In this document: positions 1-9,763 of the stretch, piece by piece
How positions within the stretch are numbered: the first letter of the stretch is position 1
Layout of the letters: each line of letters starts with the position of its first letter
Source of the DNA: Rhodovulum visakhapatnamense
Lineage (GTDB): Bacteria > Pseudomonadota > Alphaproteobacteria > Rhodobacterales > Rhodobacteraceae
DNA length: 64,000 bases
Direction: 5' to 3'
Assembly (NCBI RefSeq): GCF_004365965.1
Contig: NZ_SOEB01000007.1
Coordinates: 124,001-188,000 of the forward strand
Made by a program: the position numbers and the translations under genes
The notes under the pieces: model-generated
Seen by the model: only the letters and a program-made list of their open reading frames with translations
Database searches by the model: none
What the model was told of the DNA's origin: nothing

Positions 1-440
1 CGCCCGAGCCCGTCGACGCCCAGCGGGGCCGCGTGATCGGGCTTGGTCGCGGTCGCATGGACCGGGCCGACGCCCAGGTAATCGACCGCACCCGGGGGGA
101 TGGCGTCGAGCTGGGCCAGGGTCTCGACCGACAGGCCAAGCAGCCGCCCCGGTCCCAGGGCCTTGCGCAGCGCGCTTGGGGCGCCGTCGGACTGCCCCAC
201 ATGGAGCCCGTCGGCCCCTGAGGCCAGCACGACCGCCAGCCGGTCGTTGACGATCAGCGGCACGCCGCGCCGGGTCAGATCCGGTTTCAGCTGCCGGGCG
301 AGCGCGATCAGATCGCTGTCGCTGGCCTGCTTGTCGCGCAACTGCACCATGCTGGCGCCGCCCCGGACCGCCGCCATCACCAGATCCGGCGTGGCGCCGT
401 CGGGGGTGACGAAATAGACGGCGAGCGTCTTGCGGTTCAT
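1..440 (-). CDS. thiE: Thiamine-phosphate synthase ThiE (partial, C-terminus outside window)
   Basis: ThiE condenses hydroxymethylpyrimidine diphosphate with hydroxyethylthiazole phosphate to give thiamine monophosphate in the cytosol. Reading the minus strand from the ATG at 440 gives MNRKTLAVYFVTPDG, then QLRDKQ, a VPLIVNDRL strand, GLHVGQSDG and a YLGVGPVHATATK stretch, all hallmarks of the TIM-barrel ThiE family and its diphosphate-binding loops. About 146 codons are visible; the rest lies beyond position 1. The start overlaps the thiM stop (ATGA), so the two are translationally coupled and share the TPP riboswitch upstream of thiM. Confidence 0.93.
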   Translation of the reverse strand, partial: MNRKTLAVYFVTPDGATPDLVMAAVRGGASMVQLRDKQASDSDLIALARQLKPDLTRRGVPLIVNDRLAVVLASGADGLHVGQSDGAPSALRKALGPGRLLGLSVETLAQLDAIPPGAVDYLGVGPVHATATKPDHAAPLGVDGLG

Positions 441-1279
441 GAGGGCTCGACCCGTGCGCCGAGGTCCAGCGCCTCGGGCGTCATGGCGTGCAGCGCGTCG
501 AGCAGCGCGACCGCAAAGCTGCCGGGACCGGATGCACCCCTGGCCGCGATTTCGCCTGCCAGCCCGAAACAGGCCAGCGCCGCGACCGTCGCCTCGGCGC
601 GATCGGCGCCCTCGACCGCCACGAAGGCCGCGACCAGCGCGGTCAGCGAACAGCCCAGCGCGGTGACCTTCGGCATCATCGGGTCGCCATTGGAAACGCG
701 CCAGGCGCGGGTGCCGTCGGTCACGTAATCGACCGGCCCGGTGACCGCGACCACCGCCCAGCTGCGCTGGGCGAGGGCCCGCGCCGCCGCCTCGGCCGCC
801 TCGACCGGGTCGGCGCTGTCCGCGCCCTTGCCGCGCGTGGCGGCCCCGGCCAGCGCAAGGATTTCGGACGCATTGCCCCGGATCACTGCGGGCTCCAGCG
901 CCAGAAGATCGCCGCAAAGCGCCTGACGGTACGAGGTCGCGCCAACCGCCACCGGGTCGAGCACCCAGGGCAGCCCCGCCGCCCGCGCCGCCCCGGCCGC
1001 GGCCTTCATGCCGGCGGCCCAATGCGGCGAGGGGGTGCCGATATTGATCGAGAGCGCCTGCGCCAGCGGCGTGAATTCACGGGTTTCCTCGGCCGCGTGC
1101 AACATCGCGGGCGAGGCACCCGCCGCCAGCAGCACATTCGCGGCGGTGTTCATGGCGACGAAATTGGTGATGCATTGCACCAGAGGCGCGCGGTCGCGCA
1201 TCGCGGCAAGATGGGCGCCGGGCGTGGGGCTTGCGGTTTGGCTCGGGGCGCCGGTCGGGGTCTCTGTCGCGCTGGGCAT
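437..1279 (-). CDS. thiM: Hydroxyethylthiazole kinase ThiM
   Basis: ThiM phosphorylates 4-methyl-5-(2-hydroxyethyl)thiazole, a thiamine salvage step that supplies ThiE. The 280-residue product shows the family N-terminus (PLVQCITNFVAMNTAANVLLA), GTPSPHW, a PWVLDPVAVGA strand and the active-site motif ALGCSLTAL near residue 200. The ATG at 1279 is preferred over the longer open frame (to 1354) because a GGGGAGG Shine-Dalgarno sits just upstream, and the longer version would run into the riboswitch. First gene of a thiM-thiE operon; further thiamine genes may lie outside the window. Confidence 0.93.
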   Translation of the reverse strand: MPSATETPTGAPSQTASPTPGAHLAAMRDRAPLVQCITNFVAMNTAANVLLAAGASPAMLHAAEETREFTPLAQALSINIGTPSPHWAAGMKAAAGAARAAGLPWVLDPVAVGATSYRQALCGDLLALEPAVIRGNASEILALAGAATRGKGADSADPVEAAEAAARALAQRSWAVVAVTGPVDYVTDGTRAWRVSNGDPMMPKVTALGCSLTALVAAFVAVEGADRAEATVAALACFGLAGEIAARGASGPGSFAVALLDALHAMTPEALDLGARVEPS

Positions 1280-1335
1280 GGCTGTCCTCCCCTGGCATCG
1301 GACGGCCGCATCGGCCCGCTTTCGGGCCCGGCACG

Positions 1336-1412
1336 CGACTTCCTCCGCCAGCATGATCTGGTTCAGGTTCTAAGGGTGCTTCTCAGCCCGGGCAGATCCG
1401 GACGCCCCTGTC
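1336..1412 (-). promoter_or_regulatory. TPP (THI-box) riboswitch
   Basis: On the minus strand, upstream of thiM, the conserved THI-box elements appear in order: AGGGGCGTC, then CCGGGCTGAGA, then CACCCTTAGAACCTGA, then ATCATGCTGGCGGAGGAA. These match the TPP aptamer core (CUGAGA, ACCCUU, GAACCUGAUC, UGCNNGC). It ends about 57 nt before the thiM ATG, so repression by thiamine diphosphate, probably through access to the GGGGAGG ribosome site, is expected. Boundaries are approximate. Confidence 0.92.
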
Positions 1413-1599
1413 ACGGGATCCACCAAACCACGTCCGGGCGCGGATGAAAAGGCCCCGGGTGAGGGCCGCGCTTGCACGCGGGGGACGCGGCTGCCAGAAG
1501 ACGGGCACCCCCCACGGGGGCGGATCGGATGAAGGGATGGCGGGCGATGACAGAGCATGATGTTGCGGCGGGCCGCGAACGGGCCGGGCTGGGCCGCGC

Positions 1600-2778
1600 G
1601 TGACGCCCGCGGCGCGGATCGCGGCGGCGGCCGAGCTGCTCGATGCCTGGCGCGAGGGCGCTCCGGCCGAGAAGCTGCTGACCACCTGGGCGCGGCAGAA
1701 CCGCTTTGCCGGCTCGAAGGACCGGGCCGCGATCCGCGACCATGTCTTCGATGCGATCCGCTGCGCCCGATCCTTCTCCGCGCTGGGCGGGGCGGCGACG
1801 GGGCGCGGCATGATGCTGGGCGCCCTGCGCGCCGAGGGCACGGACCCCGGGACGGTCTTCACCGGCGAGGGCCACGCCCCGGCGCCGCTGTCCGAGGCCG
1901 AACGCGCGCCCATGCCCGGCCTGGCGGATCTGCCCGAGGCGGTCGCCTGCGACTGTCCCGAGGCGCTGGAAGAGATGCTTCGCGACAGCCTCGGCCCGGC
2001 CTTCCGCCCGGTGATGGACCTGCTGCGGCACCGCGCGCCGGTCTTCCTGCGGGTCAATCTGCGCCGCAGCGGCCGGGACGAGGCGGCGGCTCAGTTGGCG
2101 GGGGAGGGGATCGAGACCCGGCCGCATGCGCTTTCGCCCACCGCGCTTGAGGTGACGGCCGGGGCGCGGCGCGTCCAGCAGTCGCGCGCCTTTGCCGACG
2201 GCGTGGTCGAACTGCAGGATGCGGCTTCGCAGGCGGTGGCCGATCTGATGCCGCTGGATGCTGGCGCGCGGGTGCTCGACCTTTGCGCGGGCGGCGGCGG
2301 CAAGACGCTGGCCATGGCCGCGCGCGGGACGGCCCGGCATTACGCCCATGACGCGGCCCCGCAAAGGATGCGCGATCTTCCCGACCGGGCCGCCCGGGCG
2401 GGAATCGCGGTGACCTGCCTTGACGGCGCGGATCTCGACGAGGCAGCGCCCTTCGACCTGGTGCTTTGCGACGTGCCCTGTTCGGGCAGTGGCGCCTGGC
2501 GGCGAAGCCCCGAGGCCAAATGGCGCACGACCCCCGACGATCTGGCCCGGCTGACCGCGCTGCAGGCGGGCATTCTCGACCGGGCCGCAGCACTGGTCGC
2601 GCCGGGCGGGCATCTTGGTTATGCCACCTGCTCGCTCCTGTCGGCCGAGAACGACGCGCAGGTCGCGCGGTTTCTTGCCAATACGCCGGGCTGGACCGAG
2701 GTCGCCGAGCGGCGCCTGACCCCGCTTGATGGCGGCGACGGATTCTATGCGGCGGTGCTGCGGCGGGGCGATGGCTGA
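1600..2778 (+). CDS. RsmB/NOP-family RNA (cytosine-5) methyltransferase
   Basis: A 392-residue SAM-dependent RNA m5C methyltransferase. Seen directly: a SAM-binding Rossmann motif VLDLCAGGGGKT near residue 227, the motif IV catalytic region CDVPCSGSGAWRRSPE near 288, and motif VI YATCSLLSAEND near 340; the two cysteines in PCSGSG and ATCS are the general base/nucleophile pair of this family. The start is a GTG at 1600 without a strong ribosome site; the divergent thiM riboswitch promoter lies upstream. Rhodobacterial rsmB homologues look like this, but the rRNA position modified cannot be read from sequence. Confidence 0.88.
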   Translation: MTPAARIAAAAELLDAWREGAPAEKLLTTWARQNRFAGSKDRAAIRDHVFDAIRCARSFSALGGAATGRGMMLGALRAEGTDPGTVFTGEGHAPAPLSEAERAPMPGLADLPEAVACDCPEALEEMLRDSLGPAFRPVMDLLRHRAPVFLRVNLRRSGRDEAAAQLAGEGIETRPHALSPTALEVTAGARRVQQSRAFADGVVELQDAASQAVADLMPLDAGARVLDLCAGGGGKTLAMAARGTARHYAHDAAPQRMRDLPDRAARAGIAVTCLDGADLDEAAPFDLVLCDVPCSGSGAWRRSPEAKWRTTPDDLARLTALQAGILDRAAALVAPGGHLGYATCSLLSAENDAQVARFLANTPGWTEVAERRLTPLDGGDGFYAAVLRRGDG

Positions 2779-2859
2779 CAAGGGTTACGCTGCGTTATTC
2801 GGCGATCCCGTGCCGCCGGGTCATCTCGGGCGGGTCGCATTAACCTTCGATTAATACCT

Positions 2860-5235
2860 GTGGAGAAAGAGTGGGCAAGACGCTCTTTCCGGGAGGCCTC
2901 ATTGTTGCGTTTCGTGCCCGTTCTGGTGACTGTCCGGCGATCCGCGGCGGCCCATGCCGACCGCGCCTGGGTCGCTTTGGCGCTTGGGGTTCTGCTGGTT
3001 GCGGCGGCCTGGACATCGCCCTGGCCCGGGCTTTTCGCGCCCTTGCTGACGGCGGGCAGCACGCTGGCCTGCCTGGCCGTGCTGCTGCGCCTCTTCGGGC
3101 GGCCGGTGTCGGACATCCCGTCGGACCGGTTGCGGCGGCTCTGCGCCAGTGCGCCGGGCGCGACACTGGTCACCGATTCCGAAGGTTGCGTGCTGATCGC
3201 AAGCCCCGAGGCGCTGCGCCGTGTCGCGGCGGTGCGCGGCCAGCCGGTCGCGGACGCCCTGCAGGCGTTCTTTGCCGATCCGGGTCACGCCGTCGCCGAC
3301 CTGATCTCGGCCGCCGCCCGGGGCCTTCCGGCCTCGGCCCAACGTACGTTGGCCTCCGGGCCGCTTCGGATCGCCGTCGAACGCGCCGGGTCGGGGCTGT
3401 TTCTCTGGCGGCTCGAGTCCTGTGCCGCCGACGGGCCGGAAATTGCGCTGCCGATGGTCCGGCTCGATCCGGCCGGGCGTCTCGCGGTCATCAACGCCGC
3501 GGCCCGCGCGCTGATCGGGCAAAGTCCCGACAGCGTGGCGGCCTTGCTGGGCGGCGCATCGGACGAGACCGAAGAGGTGATGGTCGAAACCCCCGAGGGG
3601 CCGAGCCGCCGCCGCCTGGTGCAGCTGCGCATGGCCGATGGCGGGCGCGAATTCTATATCCTGCCCGAGGCGGCCGGGGCGCGGGCCGCCGAGGCGCCCG
3701 AAGGGTTCCTGGACGCGCTGCCGGTCGCTCTCCTGCAGCTCGACATCGACGGCACGGTGCGGCTGTCGAATGCCCGGGCGAACAAGCTGCTGGGCGCCTA
3801 TGCCGGCGAGGCGTTGAACCTCTGCGACCGACTCGAAGGGCTGGGACGGTCGGTCGGCGACTGGCTGGCCGATGCCGCCCAGGGCCGCGCCCCCAACACC
3901 GCCGAAGTGCTGCGCGTGGCCCGCGACGACCGCGAGCTTTTCGTGCAGGTGGCGCTGGCGCGGATGGGCGGCGGCGGTCTGGTCGCGGTGCTGCATGACG
4001 TGACCGAGATGAAGACGCTGGAGGCGCAATTCACCCAAAGTCAGAAGATGCAGGCGATCGGCCAGCTGGCGGGCGGGGTGGCGCATGACTTCAACAACCT
4101 GCTGACCGCGATTTCGGGACATTGCGACCTGCTGATGCTGCGCCATGACGCGGGCGATCCCGATTACGGCGATCTGGTGCAGATCCACCAGAACGCCAAC
4201 CGCGCGGCGAGCCTCGTGGGCCAGCTTCTGGCCTTCTCGCGCAAGCAGACGCTCAGCCCCGAGGTGATGGACCTGCGCGACACGATGGGCGAACTGGCCC
4301 ATCTGCTGGACCGGCTGGTGGGCGAGAAGGTGCGCCTGAGGATGCGCCATGCCGAGGCGCTGCCGCCGATCCGCGCCGACAAGCGCCAGCTGGAACAGGT
4401 GGTGATGAACCTCGTGGTCAATGCCCGCGACGCGATGCCCGAGGGCGGCGAGATCCGGCTGGAAACCGAGGCGGTGCAGCTGAGCACCGAGTTGCAGCGC
4501 GACCGCGCCGTGGTGCCGCCCGGCCCCTATGCGATGATCCGCGTCCGCGACGAGGGGCATGGCATTCCGCCCGACCGGCTGACCAAGATCTTCGAGCCCT
4601 TCTATACGACCAAGCGCCCCGGCGAGGGCACGGGGCTGGGGCTGTCGACCGTCTATGGCATCGTCAAGCAGACCGGCGGCTTTGTCTTTGTCGACAGCAC
4701 GGTCGGGCAGGGCAGCTGCTTTTCGGTCTACCTGCCCGCCTATGCCGGCGAAATCGGCCCGGCCGCGCCCCGGCGCGAGCAGGGCACGGTCGAGGACCAG
4801 CCCGGATCGGCGGTGGTTCTGCTGGTGGAGGACGAGGCGCCCGTGCGCTCCTTCGCGGCCCGCGCGATGCGGATGCGCGGCCATACCGTGCTGGAGGCCG
4901 AAAGCGGCGAGGAGGCCCTTGAAAAGCTCTCCGATCCCGATCTCAAGGTCGATGTCTTCGTCAGTGACGTGGTGATGCCGGGTCTCGACGGGCCGGGCTG
5001 GGTCAGCAAGGCCCTGGCCGACCGTCCGGGCACGCGGGTGATCTTCGTCTCGGGTTATGCCGAGGACAGCTTCGGCGAGATCAAGGCGCGGATCCCGAAT
5101 TCGGTCTATCTGCCGAAACCCTTCTCGCTGGCCGATCTGACCGCCACCGTCCAGCGCCAGCTGCGCGCCGCGGCCCGCGCGCGAGAAGGCCACCCCGACG
5201 AAGAAGAGGGACGGCTGCCCGAAGAGGTCTCGTGA
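2860..5235 (+). CDS. cckA: Hybrid sensor histidine kinase CckA
   Basis: CckA is the membrane hybrid kinase that feeds the ChpT-CtrA phosphorelay of alphaproteobacteria. The 791-residue frame has two N-terminal membrane helices (about 38-55 and 60-80), degenerate PAS-like segments (about 95-380), a HisKA box GGVAHDFNNLLTAISGH with the phospho-acceptor His near 409, an HATPase domain ending in GTGLGLSTVYGIVKQTGG, and a C-terminal receiver (VLLVEDEAPVR) with phospho-Asp near 703 in FVSDVVMPG. The HDFNNLLTAI box is the CckA signature. The start is uncertain: the longest frame uses GTG at 2860, but GGGAGG at 2891-2896 would serve TTG codons at 2902 or 2905. Confidence 0.9.
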   Translation: MEKEWARRSFREASLLRFVPVLVTVRRSAAAHADRAWVALALGVLLVAAAWTSPWPGLFAPLLTAGSTLACLAVLLRLFGRPVSDIPSDRLRRLCASAPGATLVTDSEGCVLIASPEALRRVAAVRGQPVADALQAFFADPGHAVADLISAAARGLPASAQRTLASGPLRIAVERAGSGLFLWRLESCAADGPEIALPMVRLDPAGRLAVINAAARALIGQSPDSVAALLGGASDETEEVMVETPEGPSRRRLVQLRMADGGREFYILPEAAGARAAEAPEGFLDALPVALLQLDIDGTVRLSNARANKLLGAYAGEALNLCDRLEGLGRSVGDWLADAAQGRAPNTAEVLRVARDDRELFVQVALARMGGGGLVAVLHDVTEMKTLEAQFTQSQKMQAIGQLAGGVAHDFNNLLTAISGHCDLLMLRHDAGDPDYGDLVQIHQNANRAASLVGQLLAFSRKQTLSPEVMDLRDTMGELAHLLDRLVGEKVRLRMRHAEALPPIRADKRQLEQVVMNLVVNARDAMPEGGEIRLETEAVQLSTELQRDRAVVPPGPYAMIRVRDEGHGIPPDRLTKIFEPFYTTKRPGEGTGLGLSTVYGIVKQTGGFVFVDSTVGQGSCFSVYLPAYAGEIGPAAPRREQGTVEDQPGSAVVLLVEDEAPVRSFAARAMRMRGHTVLEAESGEEALEKLSDPDLKVDVFVSDVVMPGLDGPGWVSKALADRPGTRVIFVSGYAEDSFGEIKARIPNSVYLPKPFSLADLTATVQRQLRAAARAREGHPDEEEGRLPEEVS

Positions 5236-5344
5236 CCGCCCGGCGCGCCTGGCTTCAGGGCCCGGCCGCGCGATCTCGGCGGGCGTGAACACTTCCTTAA
5301 CTGTTTCGGTCGATCCTGAGAATGGGAACAATTTGACTTGCAAT

Positions 5345-5386
5345 GTTCGCTTTTTGATCTCATATGAATGAGAACAAGAAGCGAAC
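5345..5386 (+). promoter_or_regulatory. Two LexA (SOS) boxes upstream of recA
   Basis: GTTC-N7-GATC lies at 5345-5359 and a perfect GAAC-N7-GAAC (the reverse complement of GTTC-N7-GTTC) at 5372-5386. These are the alphaproteobacterial LexA direct-repeat boxes, including the GATC variant described for Rhodobacter. A TTGACT at 5333-5338 could be the -35 element, so LexA bound at both sites would cover the promoter and early transcribed region. They end 49 nt before the recA ATG. Confidence 0.8.
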
Positions 5387-5435
5387 AAGAGCAGTCATTG
5401 CCGCCCGCTTCCGGGTGTGGAATAAGGAACCGAAC

Positions 5436-6506
5436 ATGGCGACGGCGAACCTCCTGGACATGGCAGACAAGAAAGCTTCGGACAAACAGAAGGCGCTCGA
5501 CTCGGCGCTGGCACAGATCGAACGGCAGTTCGGCAAGGGCTCGATCATGCGGCTCGGGGCGGACAACCCCGTGCAGGAGATCGAGGCGACCTCGACCGGC
5601 TCGCTCGGTCTCGACATCGCGCTGGGGATCGGCGGGCTGCCCAAGGGCCGCATCATCGAGATCTACGGCCCCGAAAGCTCGGGCAAGACCACGCTGACGC
5701 TGCATTGCGTGGCCGAGGAACAGAAGAAGGGCGGCGTCTGTGCCTTCGTCGATGCCGAACATGCGCTCGACCCGATCTACGCCAAGAAGCTGGGCGTCAA
5801 TCTCGACGAGCTTCTGATCAGCCAGCCCGATACCGGCGAACAGGCGCTTGAGATCGTCGATACGCTGGTGCGCTCGGGCGCGGTCAGCATGGTGGTGGTC
5901 GACTCGGTCGCCGCGCTGACGCCCAAGGCCGAGCTGGAAGGCGACATGGGCGATTCCAATCTTGGCGTGCATGCGCGGCTGATGAGTCAGGCGATGCGCA
6001 AGCTGACCGGGTCCATCAGCCGCTCGAAATGCATGGTGATCTTCATCAACCAGATCCGGATGAAGATCGGCGTGTTGTTCGGCAGCCCCGAGACCACGAC
6101 GGGCGGCAACGCGCTGAAATTCTATTCCTCGGTCCGGCTCGACATTCGCCGGATCGGGTCGATCAAGGACCGCGACGAGGTGGTGGGCAACGCCACCCGC
6201 GTCAAGGTCGTCAAGAACAAGGTCGCGCCGCCCTTCAAGCAGGTCGAATTCGACATCATGTATGGCGAAGGCATCTCGAAGACCGGCGAATTGCTCGATC
6301 TCGGCGTCAAGGCCGGCGTGGTCGAGAAGTCGGGCTCCTGGTATTCCTATGGCGACGAACGGATCGGGCAGGGGCGCGAGAACGCCAAGAACTTCCTGCG
6401 CGAGAATACCGAGGTCGCGATGCAGATCGAGGACAAGATCCGCGCCGCCCACGGGCTCGACTTTCACATGAGCGGCGACGACAACGACGAGATGATCGAG
6501 GACTGA
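5436..6506 (+). CDS. recA: Recombinase RecA
   Basis: RecA forms filaments on single-stranded DNA, drives homologous strand exchange and promotes LexA cleavage. The 356-residue product carries [12 protein letters not shown], the Walker [10 protein letters not shown], the VDAEHALDP and VVVDSVAAL strands, loop segments GDSNLG and [11 protein letters not shown], and an acidic tail ending DDNDEMIED. An upstream in-frame ATG at 5364 exists, but that extension overlaps the second LexA box; ATG 5436 with AAGGA upstream matches the family length. Confidence 0.98.
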   Translation: MATANLLDMADKKASDKQKALDSALAQIERQFGKGSIMRLGADNPVQEIEATSTGSLGLDIALGIGGLPKGRIIEIYGPESSGKTTLTLHCVAEEQKKGGVCAFVDAEHALDPIYAKKLGVNLDELLISQPDTGEQALEIVDTLVRSGAVSMVVVDSVAALTPKAELEGDMGDSNLGVHARLMSQAMRKLTGSISRSKCMVIFINQIRMKIGVLFGSPETTTGGNALKFYSSVRLDIRRIGSIKDRDEVVGNATRVKVVKNKVAPPFKQVEFDIMYGEGISKTGELLDLGVKAGVVEKSGSWYSYGDERIGQGRENAKNFLRENTEVAMQIEDKIRAAHGLDFHMSGDDNDEMIED

Positions 6507-6531
6507 CGCGCCCGCCAGACCCAGGCTTCGG

Positions 6532-6560
6532 ACACCCGCCCCTCTGGGCGGGTGTTCCGC
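6532..6560 (+). terminator. Rho-independent terminator after recA
   Basis: Perfect 10-bp inverted repeat ACACCCGCCC / GGGCGGGTGT with a CTCT loop (6532-6541 and 6546-6555), followed by a pyrimidine-rich TCCGCTTTC, 25 nt after the recA stop. Confidence 0.75.
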
Positions 6561-6660
6561 TTTCAGGACGGGGCTTGCGCGTCTGACCCATGGACAGGCC
6601 CTGCCCGCGGCGATACATCGGACGACAAACCGGAAAACTCCCCCGAAAGGTCTCAGACCG

Positions 6661-9318
6661 ATGCCCAGCCTGAACGAGATCCGCTCGACATTCCTGAGCT
6701 ATTTCGAACGGAACGGCCACCAGGTGGTCGACAGCTCGCCGCTCGTTCCCCGCAACGATCCCACGCTCATGTTCGCCAATTCCGGCATGGTGCAGTTCAA
6801 GAACCTCTTCACCGGGGTCGAGAAGCGCGACTATACCCGCGCCACCACCGCCCAGAAATGCGTGCGCGCCGGCGGCAAGCATAACGACCTCGACAATGTC
6901 GGCTATACCGCGCGCCACCATACCTTCTTCGAGATGCTGGGGAATTTCAGCTTCGGCGACTATTTCAAGTCCGAGGCCATCCCCTTTGCCTGGGAATTGC
7001 TGACCCGCGATTTCGGCATCCCGAAGGACCGGCTTCTGGTCACGGTCTACCACACCGACGACGAGGCGGCCGCGATCTGGAAGAAGGTCGCGGGGCTGTC
7101 CGACGACAAGATCATCCGCATCCCGACCAATGACAATTTCTGGATGATGGGCCCGACCGGCCCCTGCGGCCCCTGCACCGAGATCTTCTACGATCATGGC
7201 GATCACATCTGGGGCGGCCCGCCCGGATCGCCCGACGAGGATGGCGACCGGTTCATCGAGATCTGGAACCTCGTCTTCATGCAATACGAGCAGTTCGAGG
7301 ACGGCACCCGGCGCGAGCTGGCGGCGCAGTCGATCGATACCGGCATGGGGCTCGAACGGATCGGCGCGCTCTTGCAGGGCAAGCACGACAATTACGACAC
7401 CGACCTGATGCGCGACCTGATCGAGGCCTCGGCCCATGCCACCTCGACCGAGCCCGACGGGCCGGGCAACGTGCATCACCGGGTGATCGCCGACCACCTG
7501 CGCTCGACCTCGTTCCTGATTGCCGACGGGGTGACGCCCTCGAATGACGGCCGCGGCTATGTGCTGCGCCGGATCATGCGCCGCGCGATGCGGCATGCCC
7601 ATCTTCTGGGCAGCCAGGACCCGGTCATGTATCGCCTCGTGCCCGCGCTCGTGACCCAGATGGGCGCGGCCTATCCGGAACTGCGCCGCGCCCAGGCGCT
7701 GATCGAAGAGACGCTGAAGCTGGAGGAAACCCGCTTCATCCAGACGCTGGACCGCGGCCTGCGGCTGCTCGACGAGGAACTGGCCCGTCTGCCCGAGGAT
7801 GGCGATCTGCCCGGCGAGGCGGCGTTCAAGCTCTACGATACCTACGGCTTCCCGCTCGACCTGACCCAGGACGCGCTGCGCGAGAAGGGCCGCAAGGTCG
7901 ATGTGGCGGGTTTCGATGCCGCCATGGCCGAACAGCGCGCCAAGGCCCGCGCCAGCTGGGCGGGATCGGGCGAGACGAAGGAATCGACCATCTGGTTCGA
8001 GATCGCCGAGCGCGTCGCCGCGACCGAATTCCTCGGCTACGACACCGAAACCGCCGAAGGCCAGGTGATGGCGCTGGTGGCCGACGGCGCCGAGGTCGAC
8101 GAACTCGCCCCTGGCACCACCGGCTGGATGATCGTCAACCAGACCCCGTTCTACGGGGAATCGGGCGGCCAGGTCGGCGATACCGGCACCTATCTCAAGC
8201 CCGAGGGGCGGGGCGAGATCCTCGATACCCAGAAGATGCCGGGCGGGCTCTTTGCCCACAAGGTGACGCCCGCCAAGGCGCCGCTGGCCGTGGGCGACGC
8301 GGTCGAGCTTCGGGTGGATCATGCCCGCCGTTCGGCGATCCGCGCCAATCACTCGGCTACCCACCTGCTGCACGAGGCCCTGCGCCAGACGCTGGGCGAT
8401 CACGTCGCGCAGAAGGGCTCGCTGAACGCGCCCGACCGGCTGCGCTTCGATTTCAGCCATGCCAAGGCGATGGCGGTCGAGGAACTGGCCGCGGTCGAAA
8501 GCCAGGTCAACGGCTTCATCCGCCAGAACTCGGCGGTCGAGACCCGGATCATGACGCCGGACGATGCCCGCGCCATCGGCGCCCAGGCGCTTTTCGGCGA
8601 GAAATACGGCGACGAGGTGCGGGTCGTCTCGATGGGCCGTGCCGCGACCGGCAAGGGGCACGACGGCCAGACCTGGTCGATCGAGCTCTGCGGCGGCACC
8701 CATGTCGCCCGTACCGGCGATATCGGACTGTGCGTCGTGCTCGGCGACAGCGCTTCCTCGGCCGGTGTGCGCCGGATCGAGGCGCTGACCGGGCAGGCCG
8801 CGCTCGACCATCTGATCGCGCAGCAACAACGCCTCGCCGAGGTGGCCGAGGCGGTCAAGGCCCCGGCTTCGGATGTGGTCGCGCGCATCCGCAGCCTGGT
8901 CGAGGAACGCCGCGCGCTGGAACACGAGGTTACCCAGCTTCGCCGCGAGCTGGCGCTGGCGGGCCCGGCGGGCGCAGCCCCCGAGGTGCGCGAGGTCCAT
9001 GGCGTGCCCTTCCTCGCCCAGGTCCTGCACGGCATTTCCGGCAAGGACCTGCCGCCGATCATCGACGAGCACAAGGCCCGGCTCGGCTCTGGCGCGATCC
9101 TGCTGATCGCCGAGGCCGACGGCAAGGCCTCGGTTGCGGCAGGCGTCACCCCGGATCTGACCGACAAGGTCTCGGCGGTCGATCTGGTCAAGGCGGCGGT
9201 CGCGGAACTTGGCGGCAAGGGCGGCGGCGGCCGTCCCGACATGGCCCAGGGCGGGGCGAAGGACGCGGCCAATGCCGAAGCCGCGATCAAGGCGGCCGAA
9301 GCTGTGCTGGGGGCCTGA
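6661..9318 (+). CDS. alaS: Alanyl-tRNA synthetase
   Basis: Charges tRNA-Ala and edits mischarged Ser/Gly. The 885-residue protein shows the class II aminoacylation start ([20 protein letters not shown]), [16 protein letters not shown], the motif 2/3 region, the editing-domain zinc ligands HSATHLLH near residue 563 and [13 protein letters not shown] near 677, and the C-terminal glycine-rich domain [15 protein letters not shown]. Length is normal. The ATG at 6661 matches the family N-terminus. The DUF1330 gene follows after 4 nt and is likely co-transcribed. Confidence 0.98.
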   Translation: MPSLNEIRSTFLSYFERNGHQVVDSSPLVPRNDPTLMFANSGMVQFKNLFTGVEKRDYTRATTAQKCVRAGGKHNDLDNVGYTARHHTFFEMLGNFSFGDYFKSEAIPFAWELLTRDFGIPKDRLLVTVYHTDDEAAAIWKKVAGLSDDKIIRIPTNDNFWMMGPTGPCGPCTEIFYDHGDHIWGGPPGSPDEDGDRFIEIWNLVFMQYEQFEDGTRRELAAQSIDTGMGLERIGALLQGKHDNYDTDLMRDLIEASAHATSTEPDGPGNVHHRVIADHLRSTSFLIADGVTPSNDGRGYVLRRIMRRAMRHAHLLGSQDPVMYRLVPALVTQMGAAYPELRRAQALIEETLKLEETRFIQTLDRGLRLLDEELARLPEDGDLPGEAAFKLYDTYGFPLDLTQDALREKGRKVDVAGFDAAMAEQRAKARASWAGSGETKESTIWFEIAERVAATEFLGYDTETAEGQVMALVADGAEVDELAPGTTGWMIVNQTPFYGESGGQVGDTGTYLKPEGRGEILDTQKMPGGLFAHKVTPAKAPLAVGDAVELRVDHARRSAIRANHSATHLLHEALRQTLGDHVAQKGSLNAPDRLRFDFSHAKAMAVEELAAVESQVNGFIRQNSAVETRIMTPDDARAIGAQALFGEKYGDEVRVVSMGRAATGKGHDGQTWSIELCGGTHVARTGDIGLCVVLGDSASSAGVRRIEALTGQAALDHLIAQQQRLAEVAEAVKAPASDVVARIRSLVEERRALEHEVTQLRRELALAGPAGAAPEVREVHGVPFLAQVLHGISGKDLPPIIDEHKARLGSGAILLIAEADGKASVAAGVTPDLTDKVSAVDLVKAAVAELGGKGGGGRPDMAQGGAKDAANAEAAIKAAEAVLGA

Positions 9319-9322
9319 GCCG

Positions 9323-9610
9323 ATGCCCGCGCTCTGGATCGCCCATGTCACCGTGACCGATGCCGAGGCCTATGCGAAATATGCCGAACTGGCCGGTCCC
9401 GCCATCGCCGCGCATGGCGGCCAGTTCATCGCGCGGGGCGGCCGCTTCGTCCAGCTCGAGGGCCGCGAAAGACCGCGCAACGTGGTCGCCCGCTTTCCTT
9501 CGGTCGAGGCCGCGGTCGCCTGCTACAACAGCCCCGAATACCAGGCCGCGCTCGACCACGCGCGCGGCGCCTCGGAACGCGAGCTGATGGTCGTCGAAAC
9601 CAGCGAATAA
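9323..9610 (+). CDS. DUF1330 family protein
   Basis: A 95-residue cytosolic protein of the DUF1330 ferredoxin-like (alpha/beta barrel dimer) family: MPALWIAHVTVTDAEAYAKY, a GGQFIARGGR strand and the VVARFPSVEAAVACYNSPEY motif with the tail RELMVVETSE are diagnostic. Biochemical function of the family is unknown. The start at 9323, 4 nt after alaS, was chosen over an in-frame upstream start because everything before it overlaps alaS. A terminator follows. Confidence 0.88.
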   Translation: MPALWIAHVTVTDAEAYAKYAELAGPAIAAHGGQFIARGGRFVQLEGRERPRNVVARFPSVEAAVACYNSPEYQAALDHARGASERELMVVETSE

Positions 9611-9636
9611 CGCCCCTTTGGCACCCCGAAGACAAA

Positions 9637-9667
9637 GGCCGCGCTCCGATCCCGGGCGCGGCCTTTT
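9637..9667 (+). terminator. Terminator after DUF1330 gene
   Basis: GGCCGCGC (9637-9644) pairs with GCGCGGCC (9656-9663) and is followed by TTTT; an AAA tract precedes the stem. Confidence 0.75.
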
Positions 9668-9691
9668 GCATGTCTTCTTGGCGCAAATACC

Positions 9692-9720
9692 CAAAAAGAA
9701 AACGGCCCCGTCAGGGGCCG
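9692..9720 (-). terminator. Terminator after typA
   Basis: CGGCCCC / GGGGCCG hairpin (9703-9709, 9714-9720, loop GTCA); on the minus strand it is followed by TTTTCTTTTT, giving a classic intrinsic terminator 44 nt after the typA stop. Confidence 0.8.
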
Positions 9721-9763
9721 TCTCTGAAACCGTCGCCCGAAGGGCGTCCGCAGGATGACGGGC

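Noticed and set aside
2899-5388. 829-codon open frame on the minus strand opposite cckA
   Set aside because: It is antisense to a clear hybrid kinase gene, has no ribosome site and shows the His/Arg/Gln-rich composition typical of GC-rich shadow frames.
5364-5435. Upstream ATG of recA giving 24 extra residues
   Set aside because: The extension overlaps a LexA box and is absent from the RecA family; ATG 5436 has its own ribosome site.
6307-9351. 1014-codon open frame opposite alaS and the recA end
   Set aside because: Antisense to two certain genes; no domain or start signal. Similar long shadows opposite metH (32654-35611) and typA (9755-11707) were rejected for the same reason.
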